Shown: positions 1-9,489 of the stretch, in pieces
Layout: the number at the start of each line of letters is the position of its first letter
Numbering within the stretch: the first letter of the stretch is position 1
Origin: Peromyscus leucopus
Taxonomy: Eukaryota; Chordata; Mammalia; Rodentia; Cricetidae
Direction: 5' to 3'
Length of the DNA stretch: 64,000 bases
NCBI RefSeq assembly: GCF_004664715.2
Contig: NC_051071.1
Coordinates: forward strand, 3,993,501-4,057,500
Notes under the pieces: model-generated
Told to the model about the DNA's origin: nothing
Databases searched by the model: none
Seen by the model: the letters and a program-made list of their open reading frames with translations, nothing else
Program-made: the position numbers and the translations under genes

Positions 1-282
1 TCAACAGAATGGTCTGGGCTTAGTATTTGAATGTGAAGAGAAAATGATAGCATGATGCTAGAAGTCTGGCCTGGGAAAATGGATAGATAATGAAAGCCCT
101 TTGCAGAAAAGGCAACAAACAGAAACAGCTTTGGAGACAGAAGTATGTTGAATATGTGAACATACACATGTGTTGAGGGGGAACCTCAGATGGTATATAA
201 ATGATCTTATAAGTATATAGGGAATGAGAAAAGTATGAAAAGAACAGACCTCTAAGGAAACTCACATTTAAGAATGGGCAGA
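1..282. other. Unassigned sequence
   Basis: No repeat family or credible coding frame was recognised. The longest frame, on minus, has no recognisable domain. Confidence 0.5.
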
Positions 283-284
283 TA

Positions 285-372
285 AGCTAGGCAATGGTAA
301 CACACATCTTTAATCCTAGCACTCAGGAGGGAGAGGCAGGTGGATCTCTGAGTTCGAGGCCACACTGTTCTA
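285..372 (+). repeat. B1 SINE fragment
   Basis: The 5' half of a B1 is readable (ATCTTTAATCCTAGCACTC, then GTGGATCTCTGAGTTCGAGG). It stops before the second half and has no A-tail, so it is an old truncated copy. Confidence 0.7.
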
Positions 373-565
373 TGTTATGTTCTATGTCTGTTGTGGGCCA
401 TAAGGAAGGAGAGAGACAGCCCTTATGAGTCCCAAAGTCTTTAATAATTCACCACATCTAGACTCACACATAAACACATAAATATAAAATATAAAAATAT
501 AAAATAAATAAGATAAAAATTATATAAAATAATTTTATATAAAAATTTTAAAAAGAAACAAGAGG
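373..565. other. AT-rich unassigned DNA
   Basis: The stretch 470-556 is almost entirely A and T with irregular TATAAAA units. No feature is recognised in it. Confidence 0.5.
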
Positions 566-927
566 TGTAGGCAGAGTTTTCCTATCCCAAAGCCACTCTC
601 AAATATTAATTACAAGTGAATATTAATTACAAATGCTCAGCCCATACTTGAGGCTTGTCATAACCTAACTCTTACATTTTAATTAACACATATTGCTTAT
701 CTATGCTTTGCCACATGGCTCATGGCTTGTTATCTCATTTTCTACATGTCTTGCTTCCTTGGCAGATGGCTAATGTCTCTTGACTCCACCCTTCCTCATT
801 CCATCATTTGCAGTTTGGCTTTCACACCTAACTTTATCCTGTTCAGCTATTGGCCAGTCAGCTTGTTTATTAAACCAATCATAACGACATATATTTAGAC
901 AGTTTACAGAAGGATTATTCCACAGCA
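566..927. mobile_element. Solo class II-type LTR
   Basis: A 362-bp unit runs from TGTAGGCAG to CCACAGCA. It is flanked by AAGAGG (560-565) and AAGAGA (928-933), a near-matching 6-bp target duplication as made by ERVK-type integrases. It carries the CCAAT-rich block (GGCCAGTCAG, ACCAATCA) shared with the LTRs at 19709, 38821, 42742 and 55855. No internal region flanks it. Sense strand is not certain. Confidence 0.75.
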
Positions 928-933
928 AAGAGA

Positions 934-1817
934 TATGAGGTATTCAGGAAGAGTAGGTGGGCATTACTAAAACTTCAGTATTTCAGGGGGAAGAAATGAT
1001 CAATTTTATCCTATATATCTGGCAGGCCAAATGAAACCTGAGACAGATTGATAGAATAAAGAATTTATTGATAAAGCAGACAAGAACAGTTCAGTGAGTG
1101 TAGAGGTGGAATGTGACTGCAATGTGAAGTGAAAAAATGAATATAGATAACTTTTTTTTATTGTGGTAGACAACAGAGAGAGAGAGGCTGGAATAGAAAG
1201 TGCCCTCCCATCTGACAAGGAAGAAAGAAACGGTATTTGTGTTGCTGTTAGCTACTGTGTTGAGCACTTCTCTCCTCCCTACAATGCTTTATCTATGTTA
1301 TCTCCTTGAGTTCTCTGCAGACCATGAGTTGGGAATATTTAAGTGGCTGAAATATAATACGGTTGAAGTCTAAGTGAAGAGAGATTAATGGACTGACAGG
1401 GAGAAAATAGAGATATGGATGGGCCATGACTAGAGTTTTAGGGCAAAACCACAGTCTTGGAAGCCCCAGTAAGCTAGGCCTGACACCCACTCCAGTGTGA
1501 CAGTAAAAGGCACTAGTAATGGTGAAAAACAAAGAAAAGGAGCTGAGAGATGGTGCTAATTCCACTGGGCTAGAATAAGACAACTACTACAATTGTTGAG
1601 CTAGATTTGAAGCAAGCTTAATTAAATACTGGCCAGGACCATACCCGAGATTCCCAAAGAATGGTCTCAAATTACATTAGTGTAATGCTCATAAAGGCAA
1701 AACCCACAAAGCTTCCTACTTTCACCTTTATGAACAGCCACAGCATTGCAGGAAGTGGGCAAGTGGAATTTACAGGTTAGAAGTACAGTAATTTGAACTT
1801 AAAACATAACTTTAATC
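934..1817. other. Unassigned sequence
   Basis: No SINE, LINE or LTR I can name. 1590-1812 reads like an old rodent repeat adjoining the B3 half that follows, but no family is assigned. Short frames here lack any domain. Confidence 0.45.
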
Positions 1818-1891
1818 CTCACAATTGCTCAGTGGATTAACAGCACATTCTGCTTTTTCTGGGGACCTGAGGTTGGTTTCCAGGTCACAAC
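1818..1891 (+). repeat. B3 SINE, 5' half (split)
   Basis: Reads as the first half of a B3 (GCTCAGTGGATTAACAGCAC, then CCAGGTCACAAC) and is cut exactly where the ERV LTR starts. The matching second half lies on the opposite strand at 8322-8406, beyond the other LTR of the same ERV family. Together they make one B3, which is key evidence for the inversion. Confidence 0.75.
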
Positions 1892-2217
1892 TGTTAGAAT
1901 TCCTAGCCACTCTACCAGCTACATGACCACACATGTGCTGTCCAGTAGCCAGGCAAGATGCTTAGCCATCTTAGGGCCTTAGGTGCTACGTAATCCATGT
2001 GCTTCATGATCACATAATCTTTGCTCATGCACGAGGAGGAAACTATAAAAGCAGGTTCCAGCTACTTCTTTTCTCTTCCTGCACAGTCATTCTTTGCACA
2101 TCTTTTCTATTCCCTTCCTTATTAACTCTTATAGTGGGTTTTCTTATGCCTTGTGGCTTCTCTCACATGGTAAACAGCACCACTTAATAAATAATAAATT
2201 AGTGCCAAGATGAAACA
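1892..2217 (+). mobile_element. Class I ERV 5' LTR
   Basis: Starts TGTTAGAATTCC and ends near GATGAAACA. A TATA-like ACTATAAAAG at 2041 and AATAAA around 2186 sit in the expected order. The reverse complement of the same LTR occurs at 8407-8718. The gag gene begins about 580 bp downstream, so this is the 5' LTR of the gag-bearing half. Confidence 0.8.
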
Positions 2218-2796
2218 GGCCCTCCCGGTGAACTGCTCCCGGGATCCTGTACCAAGGTTTGCTGTACCTGCAACAGCCCACTTTCCATTTGCCTGGCCGC
2301 TGAAACACTTCATGCAACACCAGCTGCTTCGATTCGTGAGTTTTTCCTTTACCAGACAGCGTAAACAGTTCCCTGGACCCATGTGAATGACAGTTGATTG
2401 TCTATCATCCCTCTGGTATCCTTAGAACTGGGGGAACCCCTATCCATGGCCTTCATCTGCTACAGTTGGCCCCCATCACAGGCTTAAATCTTTAGCCATT
2501 ACCCATGACTGTGGTCTGAGATATCATTCTCGCTGTCAGACCCTCATCCTTGGGCTACGTATGCCCTGGCTCTCATTCTTTCGCTTACTGAAGCATTGAA
2601 TGACTTGCATGAACTGCTATTGGACCGTTGTCCTTGGGCTACATATGCCCTGGCCCCCATTCTCTCCCTAGACGAAGCATTGAATGACTTCTGCCAATAG
2701 CCAATCCTCACTTGATCTCAGGACGCCTGAGGTTGTAGCCTTTGGATCATGTTTGTTTTTTTATTTATTTTTTTATTTTTTCTCTCTGCCGCAGCC
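2218..2796 (+). mobile_element. Class I ERV leader
   Basis: Untranslated region between the 5' LTR and the gag start. An imperfect internal repeat (TTGGGCTACRTATGCCCTGG at 2551 and 2635) is visible. A primer-binding site could not be assigned with confidence directly after the LTR. Confidence 0.6.
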
Positions 2797-4440
2797 ATGG
2801 GAAACAAGGCTTCCAATCCTATTAGTCCCACCTCTCCTCTGGGATGTCTTCTAGAAACTCTTAAGCCTCTCAGCTTAATGCCTTACTTAAAAACCTCTAA
2901 GCTTGTCTGCCTGTGCACTAAAAAATGGCCTAAATATCCTTTAGATAACAGCAAAAAATGGCCAGCTAATGACCTCAATTTTTACGGGAATTATCTCACT
3001 TCTACCAGTGAATGGGTAAATAGAAAGTGAATGGGCAAACTTACATCCAAGCTTTCTTCTATCTCAGCTCTAAACTCTCCCTTCTTGATTTCTTTTCCCC
3101 TACCCACATGCTCCTAGCTATGCAACCTGAACCTAAGCAATCTCTCACTGCTGCTCTGGACCCTGCTTATGAACCTCTGCCGATACAACTGCCCACTCCT
3201 CCTCCGGCATCTGCCCCTACAGCTCCGCTAACCCCCTACCCCTCTCCGACATCGGGACGCTCCAACCACCTGACTCTGGCTCCCACCTTCACTCCTCCTG
3301 TCACTCATTCCCGAGCTGCTAAGGGACCCATCTCCAGCCATGCCAACCTGGCAACCATTCTCCCTTTGCGAGAGGTGACCAGGGTGGATGGACTGGTTAA
3401 GGTTCATGTTTTTTTCTCCCTCTCTGAACTTTCTCAGAAAAAACTGGGTTCTTATACCTCTAATTCTGCTTCCTTTATTTAACAATTCCAATATATTACC
3501 TAATCATATAGTCTCACCTTTCATGATATATATGTGATACTTGCTAATAACCTACTTCCTAAGGAACACAGATGAGTTTGGGAACAGGCTAAAATACATG
3601 CAGAGGAGGTTCAACAAACTAAGGCTGCCCATCCACCCGGGGCCAAGGCTTTTCCTGATCAGGACCCACTTTGGGATTACAATACCCCAGGTGGCTCTCT
3701 AGTTAGGGATCAGTTTACAACTTGCCTCCTGGCAGGTCTTCGTAAGGCTGCCCTCAAACCAGTAAACTATGAAAAGCTAAAAATCTTAATTCAAGATAAG
3801 GAAGAAAATCTGTCTCATTTTTTAGAATGGCTTACAAAGGCTCTCTTATAATATAATAGTCTGGATCCTGAGAGTCCAGAGGGTAGACAGCTCCTTATGA
3901 CCCATTTTGTCTCACAGAGCTTCCCTGACATTAGGATAAACTTAAGCGTCCAGAGAGGGGGCCTCTGACCTCACAGGCAGAAGTCTTAGTAGTGGCATTT
4001 AAGATGTACCATGGGAGCCGGGCAGTGGTGGCGCACGCCTTTAATCCCAGCACTTGGGAGGCAGAGCCAGGTGGATCTCTGTGAGTTCGAGGCCAGCCTG
4101 GGCTACCAAGTGAGCTCCAGGAAAGGTGCAAAGCTACACAGAGAAACCCTGTCTCGAAAAAACCAAAAAAAAAAAAAAAAAAAAAAGATGTACCATGGGA
4201 AAGATGAGAAACCCCATAAACAGAACTGCCAAATGCTGACACACGCTATTCAACCAGTCACCTGAAGGCCTCAAGGTCCCTGTTTTAAATGTGGTAGAGA
4301 ATGCCACTGGGCTTGTGTCTGTCCTGCCCCATGAGGGTCACCATCTGGGCCTTGTCCAAAGTACCATCAAGTGGGACATTTGTCAGTTGACTGCCCCTGT
4401 ATACTCCTCATGGCATGGGGGGATCAAAAGAAGATCACCC
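2797..4440 (+). pseudogene. gag: Class I ERV gag (broken)
   Basis: Degraded gammaretrovirus-type gag. Matrix begins with ATG at 2797 (MGNKAS, a myristoylation-type N-terminus, then PLGCLLETLK and WPKYPLDN). A proline-rich segment follows (3120-3340), then capsid starting LPLREV near 3360 and a major-homology-like LSHFLEWLTKAL near 3820. Nucleocapsid has two CCHC-like knuckles near 4275-4390 (CFKCGRECHW). The frame shifts at about 3030, has stops in capsid, and is interrupted by a B1 at 4017-4184. It cannot encode an intact structural protein. Confidence 0.85.
4001..4200 (+). repeat. Young B1 SINE in gag, with target duplication
   Basis: B1 body and A-tail span 4017-4184. A perfect 16-bp duplication AAGATGTACCATGGGA flanks it (4001-4016 and 4185-4200). 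The internal segment CTACCAAGTGAGCTCCAGG is shared with the B1 copies at 39155 and 45503 and looks cricetid-specific. Recent insertion into an already resident ERV. Confidence 0.95.
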
Positions 4441-4872
4441 TCTAGCTGATCTAGGCTTGGTGATGGATGATTGAAAGGGACCTGTTTCTGGCCGGATAAC
4501 AGTCATCTCTCACAGGGAACCTAGGGTAGACATCACAGTATTGGGGCAATCCATATCCTTCCTTTTGGACACCTTTGGACACAGAATTGAGTTACTTACT
4601 CAATTCTGAGGGAGTTTTGGGGTCCCTTCTCTCTTTCTCATCTTCCTGTTGTCGGGGTAGGGGGACAGTCTTAACTACCTCATCAGACCCCACCACTTAA
4701 TTGTATATGCAGAGATATCCCTCGTACCCACACATTTTTGGTTGTGCCAAACTGCCCTGTGCCCCAACAGAAAGAGATTTTCTAGCTAAGGTAGGAGTTT
4801 TTTTTTCATTTACTCCCCCCATTTGCCTTACCTCAGACTCATCAGCAGCTCCTCTCCTCATCCTCCTAGTCA
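4441..4872 (+). pseudogene. pro: Class I ERV protease fragment
   Basis: Remnant of the aspartic protease following gag: REPRVDITVLG and FLLDTFGH near 4510-4580, where a DTG would be expected but DTF is read, then a C-terminal CPTERDFLAK near 4755. Stops and shifts are present. It ends abruptly at the join with minus-strand L1 sequence near 4875. The next part of pol, reverse transcriptase, is found inverted at 9489-9086. Confidence 0.75.
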
Positions 4873-4875
4873 CCC

Positions 4876-5317
4876 AGGCTTTAGTGTTTTCTTTGACTGA
4901 TGAATCTATTTCCTCTGTTGTATCTTCAATGCCAGAGATTCTCTTTTCCATCTCTTGCGTTCTTGCATGTTGGTTATGCTTGCATCTGTAGTTCCTGTTC
5001 ATTTACTCAGATTTTCCGTTTCCAGCCTTCCCTCAGTTTTTTGTCTTCTTTATTGCCTCTATTTCAGTTTCCAAATCTTGGACTGTTTCATTCACCTGTT
5101 TAATTGGTTTTTCTTGTCTTTCTTTGAGGGATTTATTGATTTCTTCTAATTTTTTGTTTGTCTTTTCTTTGAATTCTTTAAGGGTAGTTTTCATTTCCTC
5201 TTTAAAAGTCTCTATCATCTTCTTAAGGTCATTTTTAAGGTTTATTTCTTCTATTTCTTCTGCTTTGGGATGTTCAGGTCTTGCTGATGGGGCACCACTA
5301 GGTTCTGATGGTGCCAT
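4876..5317 (-). pseudogene. L1 ORF1 N-terminal part
   Basis: Minus-strand start MAPSEPSGAPSARPEHPKAE followed by a lysine/glutamate-rich coiled coil (LKKMIETFKEEMKTTLKEF), as in the N-terminus of rodent L1 ORF1p, the RNA-binding trimer. A frameshift and stop occur near 5035. The reading resumes with ARTQEMEKRISGIED and is cut after SSVKENTK. The RRM and C-terminal domains are absent. Confidence 0.85.
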
Positions 5318-5716
5318 ATTGGTCTTTATGTTGCTGACTGTATATTTGCAATGGCATCTACCCATCTCTTCCTTCACTCCATGCAAGTGCTGTCTGTGTC
5401 TGAGGGAGCCACTGAGGGAGTATCTACAGTTGATACTCTTGGTCTAATGGGAGCTCTTGGTCTAATCCCAGCTCTTGGTCCAATCTGTTCCCAGTCAGTG
5501 CAGGTTGGGCTTATATCTCTGGTTTTCACTGGTGTCACAGGGGTTGTTTCTTGGGAGAGGGCGGGGAAAGGGGCAGCTCGCTAGTCCCTGGGGCTCCAAT
5601 GGGTTGGGGGATGGGTACAGGATGTGCCCCCAGGGCCTAAGGGCTAGGGACCTGGTCTGCCCAGGCCAGAGATGGAACCTTACCTGTTCCCAATTGGTAC
5701 AGGTTGGGCTTATGTC
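5318..5716 (-). mobile_element. L1 5' untranslated/promoter region
   Basis: GC-rich sequence directly upstream of the ORF1 start. Two related blocks about 201 bp apart (5485-5520 and 5686-5721, each with CAGGTTGGGCTTAT) suggest remnants of tandem promoter monomers. It ends against the A-tail of a neighbouring B1. Confidence 0.7.
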
Positions 5717-5810
5717 TCCCTTTTTTTGAAATAATCTTACCATGTAGACCTGGCTGGCCTCTGCCTCCAAAGTTGTGGGATAAAATGCATGGACCATCAC
5801 ACTGGGCCCA
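5717..5810 (-). repeat. B1 SINE, shortened
   Basis: Minus-strand B1 with the A-tail at 5717-5723 and the GGAGGCAGAGG core near 5760. The second half is truncated. Confidence 0.7.
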
Positions 5811-5861
5811 TGATGGGACTTTGGTGTAAAACAATTATAAAAGAACTTTATATCTTTTTTG

Positions 5862-5914
5862 TTGTTATTGTTGTTTTCCAGACAGGGTTTCTCTGTGTTG
5901 TTTTGGAGCCTGAC
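5862..5914 (-). repeat. B1 SINE, 5'-side piece (split by LTR)
   Basis: On plus it reads CCAGACAGGGTTTCTCTGTG then TTTTGGAGCC and stops. The B1 resumes at 7321 with the correct next segment. The two pieces form one minus-strand B1 interrupted by a long LTR. Confidence 0.75.
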
Positions 5915-7296
5915 TGCTGCGGGCCGCAGGAATATATCATAAGAACTCAGCTGGTTATGGCAAAGTCACTACCTGGAGGGATCAGGGAATTCCTCCAGAG
6001 GAAGCCAAATCCCAAGGAGTTTTTGGTGTTACTTGGCTTGTTATATATCAGCTGTCTTCTGTTATGAAAATCATGTGTGCCTTCATAGTTTTCCCAATTG
6101 ACTTTTCCCTAAGAAGAGCTAACAGTGTGGACTGATCACTCTCTGGACATACACATTCCAGGCATTTTGAGAACAGCCTCAGGAAAGGCTTTCTCTGGAA
6201 TCAGATATCTCCCCTAGCCACTTTCAAGGACTAAAGGAGACATCACCCAGGTGGTCACCCAATTTCCGAGGATTAAAAGTGATAACAACCCACAGGCGAG
6301 TCTCCTGACTTAAGGTAAATTCCACAAGGGGACACCGCCCAAGTCAGGTAGACATTAAGTAATAGCTTTACACAATTTAGCTCAGACCCCTCCTCTCTTA
6401 CAGCCTTACTAACTTTATAGACCTCTAACTACTTACCTAACCACTTCTAGGAATATTTAGATAACCTTCTGTGCTAACAGCTATGCTCAGCCAGAACTCC
6501 CAGTTCAAGCCTCCCTGTAATTATCATTATTGGTAGCATCTGGCCAGGTCCATCACCGGATGGAGGAAAGTACCTTATCAGAGATACCTCTGTACTCTCT
6601 AAGAACAGACTTAAGCATCCAGGCCACCTGTTTGAAAAGGCCTGGTGGATGTGCTAATTAAGCTTAACTTCCTCCTTTCCCAAACCTTACCTCCAGTTCC
6701 AGATCTCCCTTTAGCTATCACCAGAGGCATCTAGCTGTACACAGGTTGCCTAGAGACTGAGCACCCTTTTCCCCACCCTGCAGAAAAAACGGCAGACAGC
6801 CTGAACAGATAGGAGCCACAGGAAAAAAGAAGACAGTTTTATTTTCTCCCATTGACCTAGCAACTCATAGATTTTTAACATCTTTTACCAAACACATTTA
6901 AGATTATAGTTGTGCACGTAAGATCCCTCTTCTTAGACATTACCCATATTTAGCCTTTAGTTAGTTCATTAGTCACTTCCCCTTTGGGTCACAAAGGGTA
7001 ATTACTAGAGCCCCTCTTTGTAATTCTTATCAACCCTCCATTTGATCCTGATAATGGACAATCACTGCCTGAGGAAGTTCAGGCTGGGTTTCCTGGGTGG
7101 AGGGGAGGATTGTGATTTCTGGGGGATATATAACTGTAAAGCGAGGAAAAGGGGAGGAATAAAAGAAAAAGTGAATGGACTAAGAGCTCGGTGTGCTGAG
7201 ATTCAATTTACAGAAAATAGTCCTCGCCGTCAGTAGTTCTCTCTCCTGAGCCCCTGGGATGTATAATATTGAGGCTGGTTCCTCCAATATTATACA
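5915..7296 (+). mobile_element. Long LTR (about 1.38 kb)
   Basis: Starts TGCTGCGGGCCGCAGG and ends near ATTATACA. A TATA-like GATATATAAC at 7121 and AATAAA at 7158 are in LTR order. It is followed after five bases by a Lys-type primer-binding site, so it is a 5'-type LTR. Its length is unusual among the LTRs here and recalls betaretroviral LTRs. No open frame of note lies inside. Confidence 0.65.
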
Positions 7297-7301
7297 AGAC
7301 C

Positions 7302-7319
7302 TGGCACCCAACGTGGGGC
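7302..7319 (+). promoter_or_regulatory. Primer-binding site, tRNA-Lys type
   Basis: TGGCACCCAACGTGGGGC differs at one position from the tRNA-Lys(1,2) primer-binding sequence as I recall it. It lies just after the LTR end, but no gag leader follows. The B1 resumes two bases later. Confidence 0.7.
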
Positions 7320-7320
7320 T

Positions 7321-7423
7321 CAGGATCTTGCTCTGTAGACCAGGCTGGCCTCTTACAGAGATCCACCTGCCTCTGCCTCCCGAGTGCTGGGATTAATGGC
7401 ATGTGCCACCACTGCCTGGTTAG
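7321..7423 (-). repeat. B1 SINE, second piece (split by LTR)
   Basis: Continues the B1 at 5862-5914 (GCTCTGTAGACCAGGCTGGC, then GAGTGCTGGGATTAATGGC). Confidence 0.85.
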
Positions 7424-8056
7424 AACTTTGTATCTTTAGCTCCAATTTTTTTTCTCTTTTATTTTTCGGTTAAGATGTATATCTTAAGTGAACTTTGACA
7501 TCATCATCTGGAACTCCTTCAACACCTGAAATTGAAACATTTCAATTCTTCTGGATCCCTTGCTCAGGCTAATCCTCACATTGTTTCATCAGGATCTAAG
7601 TCTATAACAAGCATTTGGAAGCATCTTTTGCATCTCTTGAGACCATAGGCAGGATGAAAACCTGGTACTTCTACTTTCATTTTGTGTCTGTCTCCAGTTT
7701 TGGGTCTGGCATCTGTTTGACCATGCAGAGCAATGGCAGTCAGGAATATCTGTCTATCAACCTATATCATTCCCTTGTGGCTTAGGCACAGAGATAGGCC
7801 ACTGTCCTAAACTCAGTCACTTTGGCTTCCTAGATCAGCAAATCCTCACAGATAAGAACTTACTTAGGATGGATTGGCTATACCATAGAGGAAAAACTAG
7901 ATTAGTCCCCCAGGAATGATAGCAATTAGCATTACCTGGAACTAGGGGAGATAAGCAGACTAAGCCTGGACCAGGACTGTTTAATTATACATACTTCTTG
8001 GCCCCTGCTCTCCCATATACTTACCTTATTTATAACTCTCACACAAAACACCCCTC
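7424..8056. other. Unassigned sequence
   Basis: No recognisable SINE, L1 or retroviral gene. Possibly an older LTR or unique DNA inside the inverted block. Confidence 0.4.
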
Positions 8057-8101
8057 AAAATAAAATAAAATAAAATAAAATAAAATAAAATAAAATAAAA
8101 C
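8057..8101. repeat. (TAAAA)n microsatellite
   Basis: Nearly perfect pentamer array just before a B1. Confidence 0.95.
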
Positions 8102-8111
8102 TCTTATGCTA

Positions 8112-8238
8112 GGCCGGGCAGTGGTGATGCACACCTTTAATCCCAGAACTTGGGAGGCAGTGGCAGGTGGATTTCAGTGAGTTCAAGCCCAGCCCAGTGT
8201 TATACAGAGAAACCCTATCTTGAAACAACAACAACAAA
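8112..8238 (+). repeat. B1 SINE
   Basis: GGCCGGGCAGTGGTGATGC start and AGAGAAACCCTATCTTG end with a CAA-rich tail. Similar 11-bp flanks CTCTTATGCTA and CCCTTATACTA look like a diverged target duplication. Confidence 0.9.
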
Positions 8239-8321
8239 CCCTTATACTAATAATCCAAAAGACTTTTGACACTGAATTTATTTATTCTCCTCTGCAATGT
8301 GGATTAAATCTCTTTTCCTTA

Positions 8322-8406
8322 AGTTATTATTTATGGGTCTGTGTGTGGATACCTAAGAAGACCAGAAAAGAACATCAAATTTCCAAAAGCTAGAGTTTCA
8401 GACAGG
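8322..8406 (-). repeat. B3 SINE, 3' half (split)
   Basis: On minus it begins CCTGTCTGAAACTCTAGC, the segment that follows TCACAAC in a B3. It abuts the end of the ERV LTR, and its first half is at 1818-1891 on plus. The shared (A)CAAC at both junctions may be the ERV target duplication. Confidence 0.7.
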
Positions 8407-8718
8407 TTGTTTTATTAGGCAGCACTGTTTACCATTTGAGAGAAGCCATGAGGCATAATAAAACCCACTATAAGAGTTTATTAAGGGAAGGGAATAGAAA
8501 AGATGTGCAAAGGCCTATGGAATGACTGTGCAGGAAGAGAGAAAAATAGGTGGAACCCACTTTATAGTTTCCCCCTCGTGCATGAGCAAAGATTATGTGA
8601 TCATGAAGCACATGGATTACGTAGCACCTAAGGCCCTAAGATGACTAAGCATCTTGCCTGGCTACTGAACAGTGCATGTGTGGTCATGTAGCTGGGGGAG
8701 TGGCTAGGAATTCTGAAG
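8407..8718 (-). mobile_element. Class I ERV 3' LTR (inverted)
   Basis: Reverse complement of the 1892-2217 LTR, including TGACCACACATG, the CATGTGCTTCATGATCAC block and GTGGGTTTTATTATGCC. It lies beyond reverse-transcriptase sequence on the same strand, so it is the 3' LTR. Confidence 0.85.
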
Positions 8719-9085
8719 TGCCAGACTCATTGTTCTTATAAAAAATGGCAGGTGAACAGGAATGGGGGAGCCATGTCTCCCAAAACTGCTTCCAGCTGAC
8801 TCGGTGACCATTGGTTAACTTTTGGGGGTAGGGAAGGGGACTTTTGAGGTAGCAGGACATCCTGAGGTAGTTGATTCTCCTCTGCTGCTTTGGGAATCAT
8901 CCATCACCTTCTGATACTTTGGGCTTTGGGGAATTGTCTGTTGCTGCTTGGATCTGACTGTTTGGGTCTGACAAGGTGCTAGCGAGTCAGAAAAGGAAAT
9001 TTAGAAAAGATTTTACCTGGGAAGAGTGCCTAAGGGGTCCCAGGGGGAGGGGGGAGGGCCGGGGCCATGAAAGTTTGAATTATAT
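8719..9085 (-). mobile_element. ERV sequence between pol remnant and 3' LTR
   Basis: Minus-strand ERV internal DNA with no recognisable env. Most of pol and all of env are missing, so a large internal deletion lies here. Confidence 0.5.
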
Positions 9086-9489
9086 TTATCTGAAGTGGAT
9101 CTGACCTGTCCAGGTGGATTCAAGCTGGCTCTGGAGCTCAGAAGAATTCTTAAACATATTAAGAAGAGCCACAGGGAATTTAAAATCCTGAGCTGGTAGC
9201 CATGATATTATGTTTAGTACTCTGTGATTAGACTTTTTAACTGCAAGTATGGGGATGTTAAAAGGCGAAAAGATTGGGCAGAGCAGCTTTTTTCTGAGAA
9301 GATCAGAAATGATAGGTTTAAGCCCCCTAAAGCTCTGGAGTGAGAGAGGGTACTGAAGTTGGGTAATGTACCTAGTAGGATCCTGCAACTGGATAATAAT
9401 AGGGGGATGGTTCTTTGCACTAAAAGGGTTCTGGGTGTCCCAGACTTTGGGGTCCACCTGAGAGGCTGGTAAGGGAAATGAAATCTCAC
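9086..9489 (-). pseudogene. pol: Class I ERV reverse transcriptase, N-terminal part
   Basis: Minus-strand reading contains the gammaretrovirus-type start of reverse transcriptase (DPKVWDTQNP, then QYPLSLQSFRGLKPII and SPFNIPILAVKK). Homology fades near 9200 and no palm catalytic motif is present. This is the piece of pol expected right after the protease fragment ending near 4872. Confidence 0.8.

Larger units (their letters stand above)
4873..9485. other. Inferred inverted segment
   Basis: Everything typed between these points has the opposite orientation to its partner outside. ERV reverse transcriptase and LTR are minus while gag-protease is plus; the B3 3' half is minus while its 5' half is plus; L1 5'UTR/ORF1 is minus while ORF2 is plus. 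Turning this block restores all three orders. Breakpoints are estimated to about 10 bp from where homology changes. Confidence 0.75.

Noticed and set aside
3228..3491. Minus-strand frame opposite gag
   Set aside because: Shadow of the ERV gag on the opposite strand, no domain.
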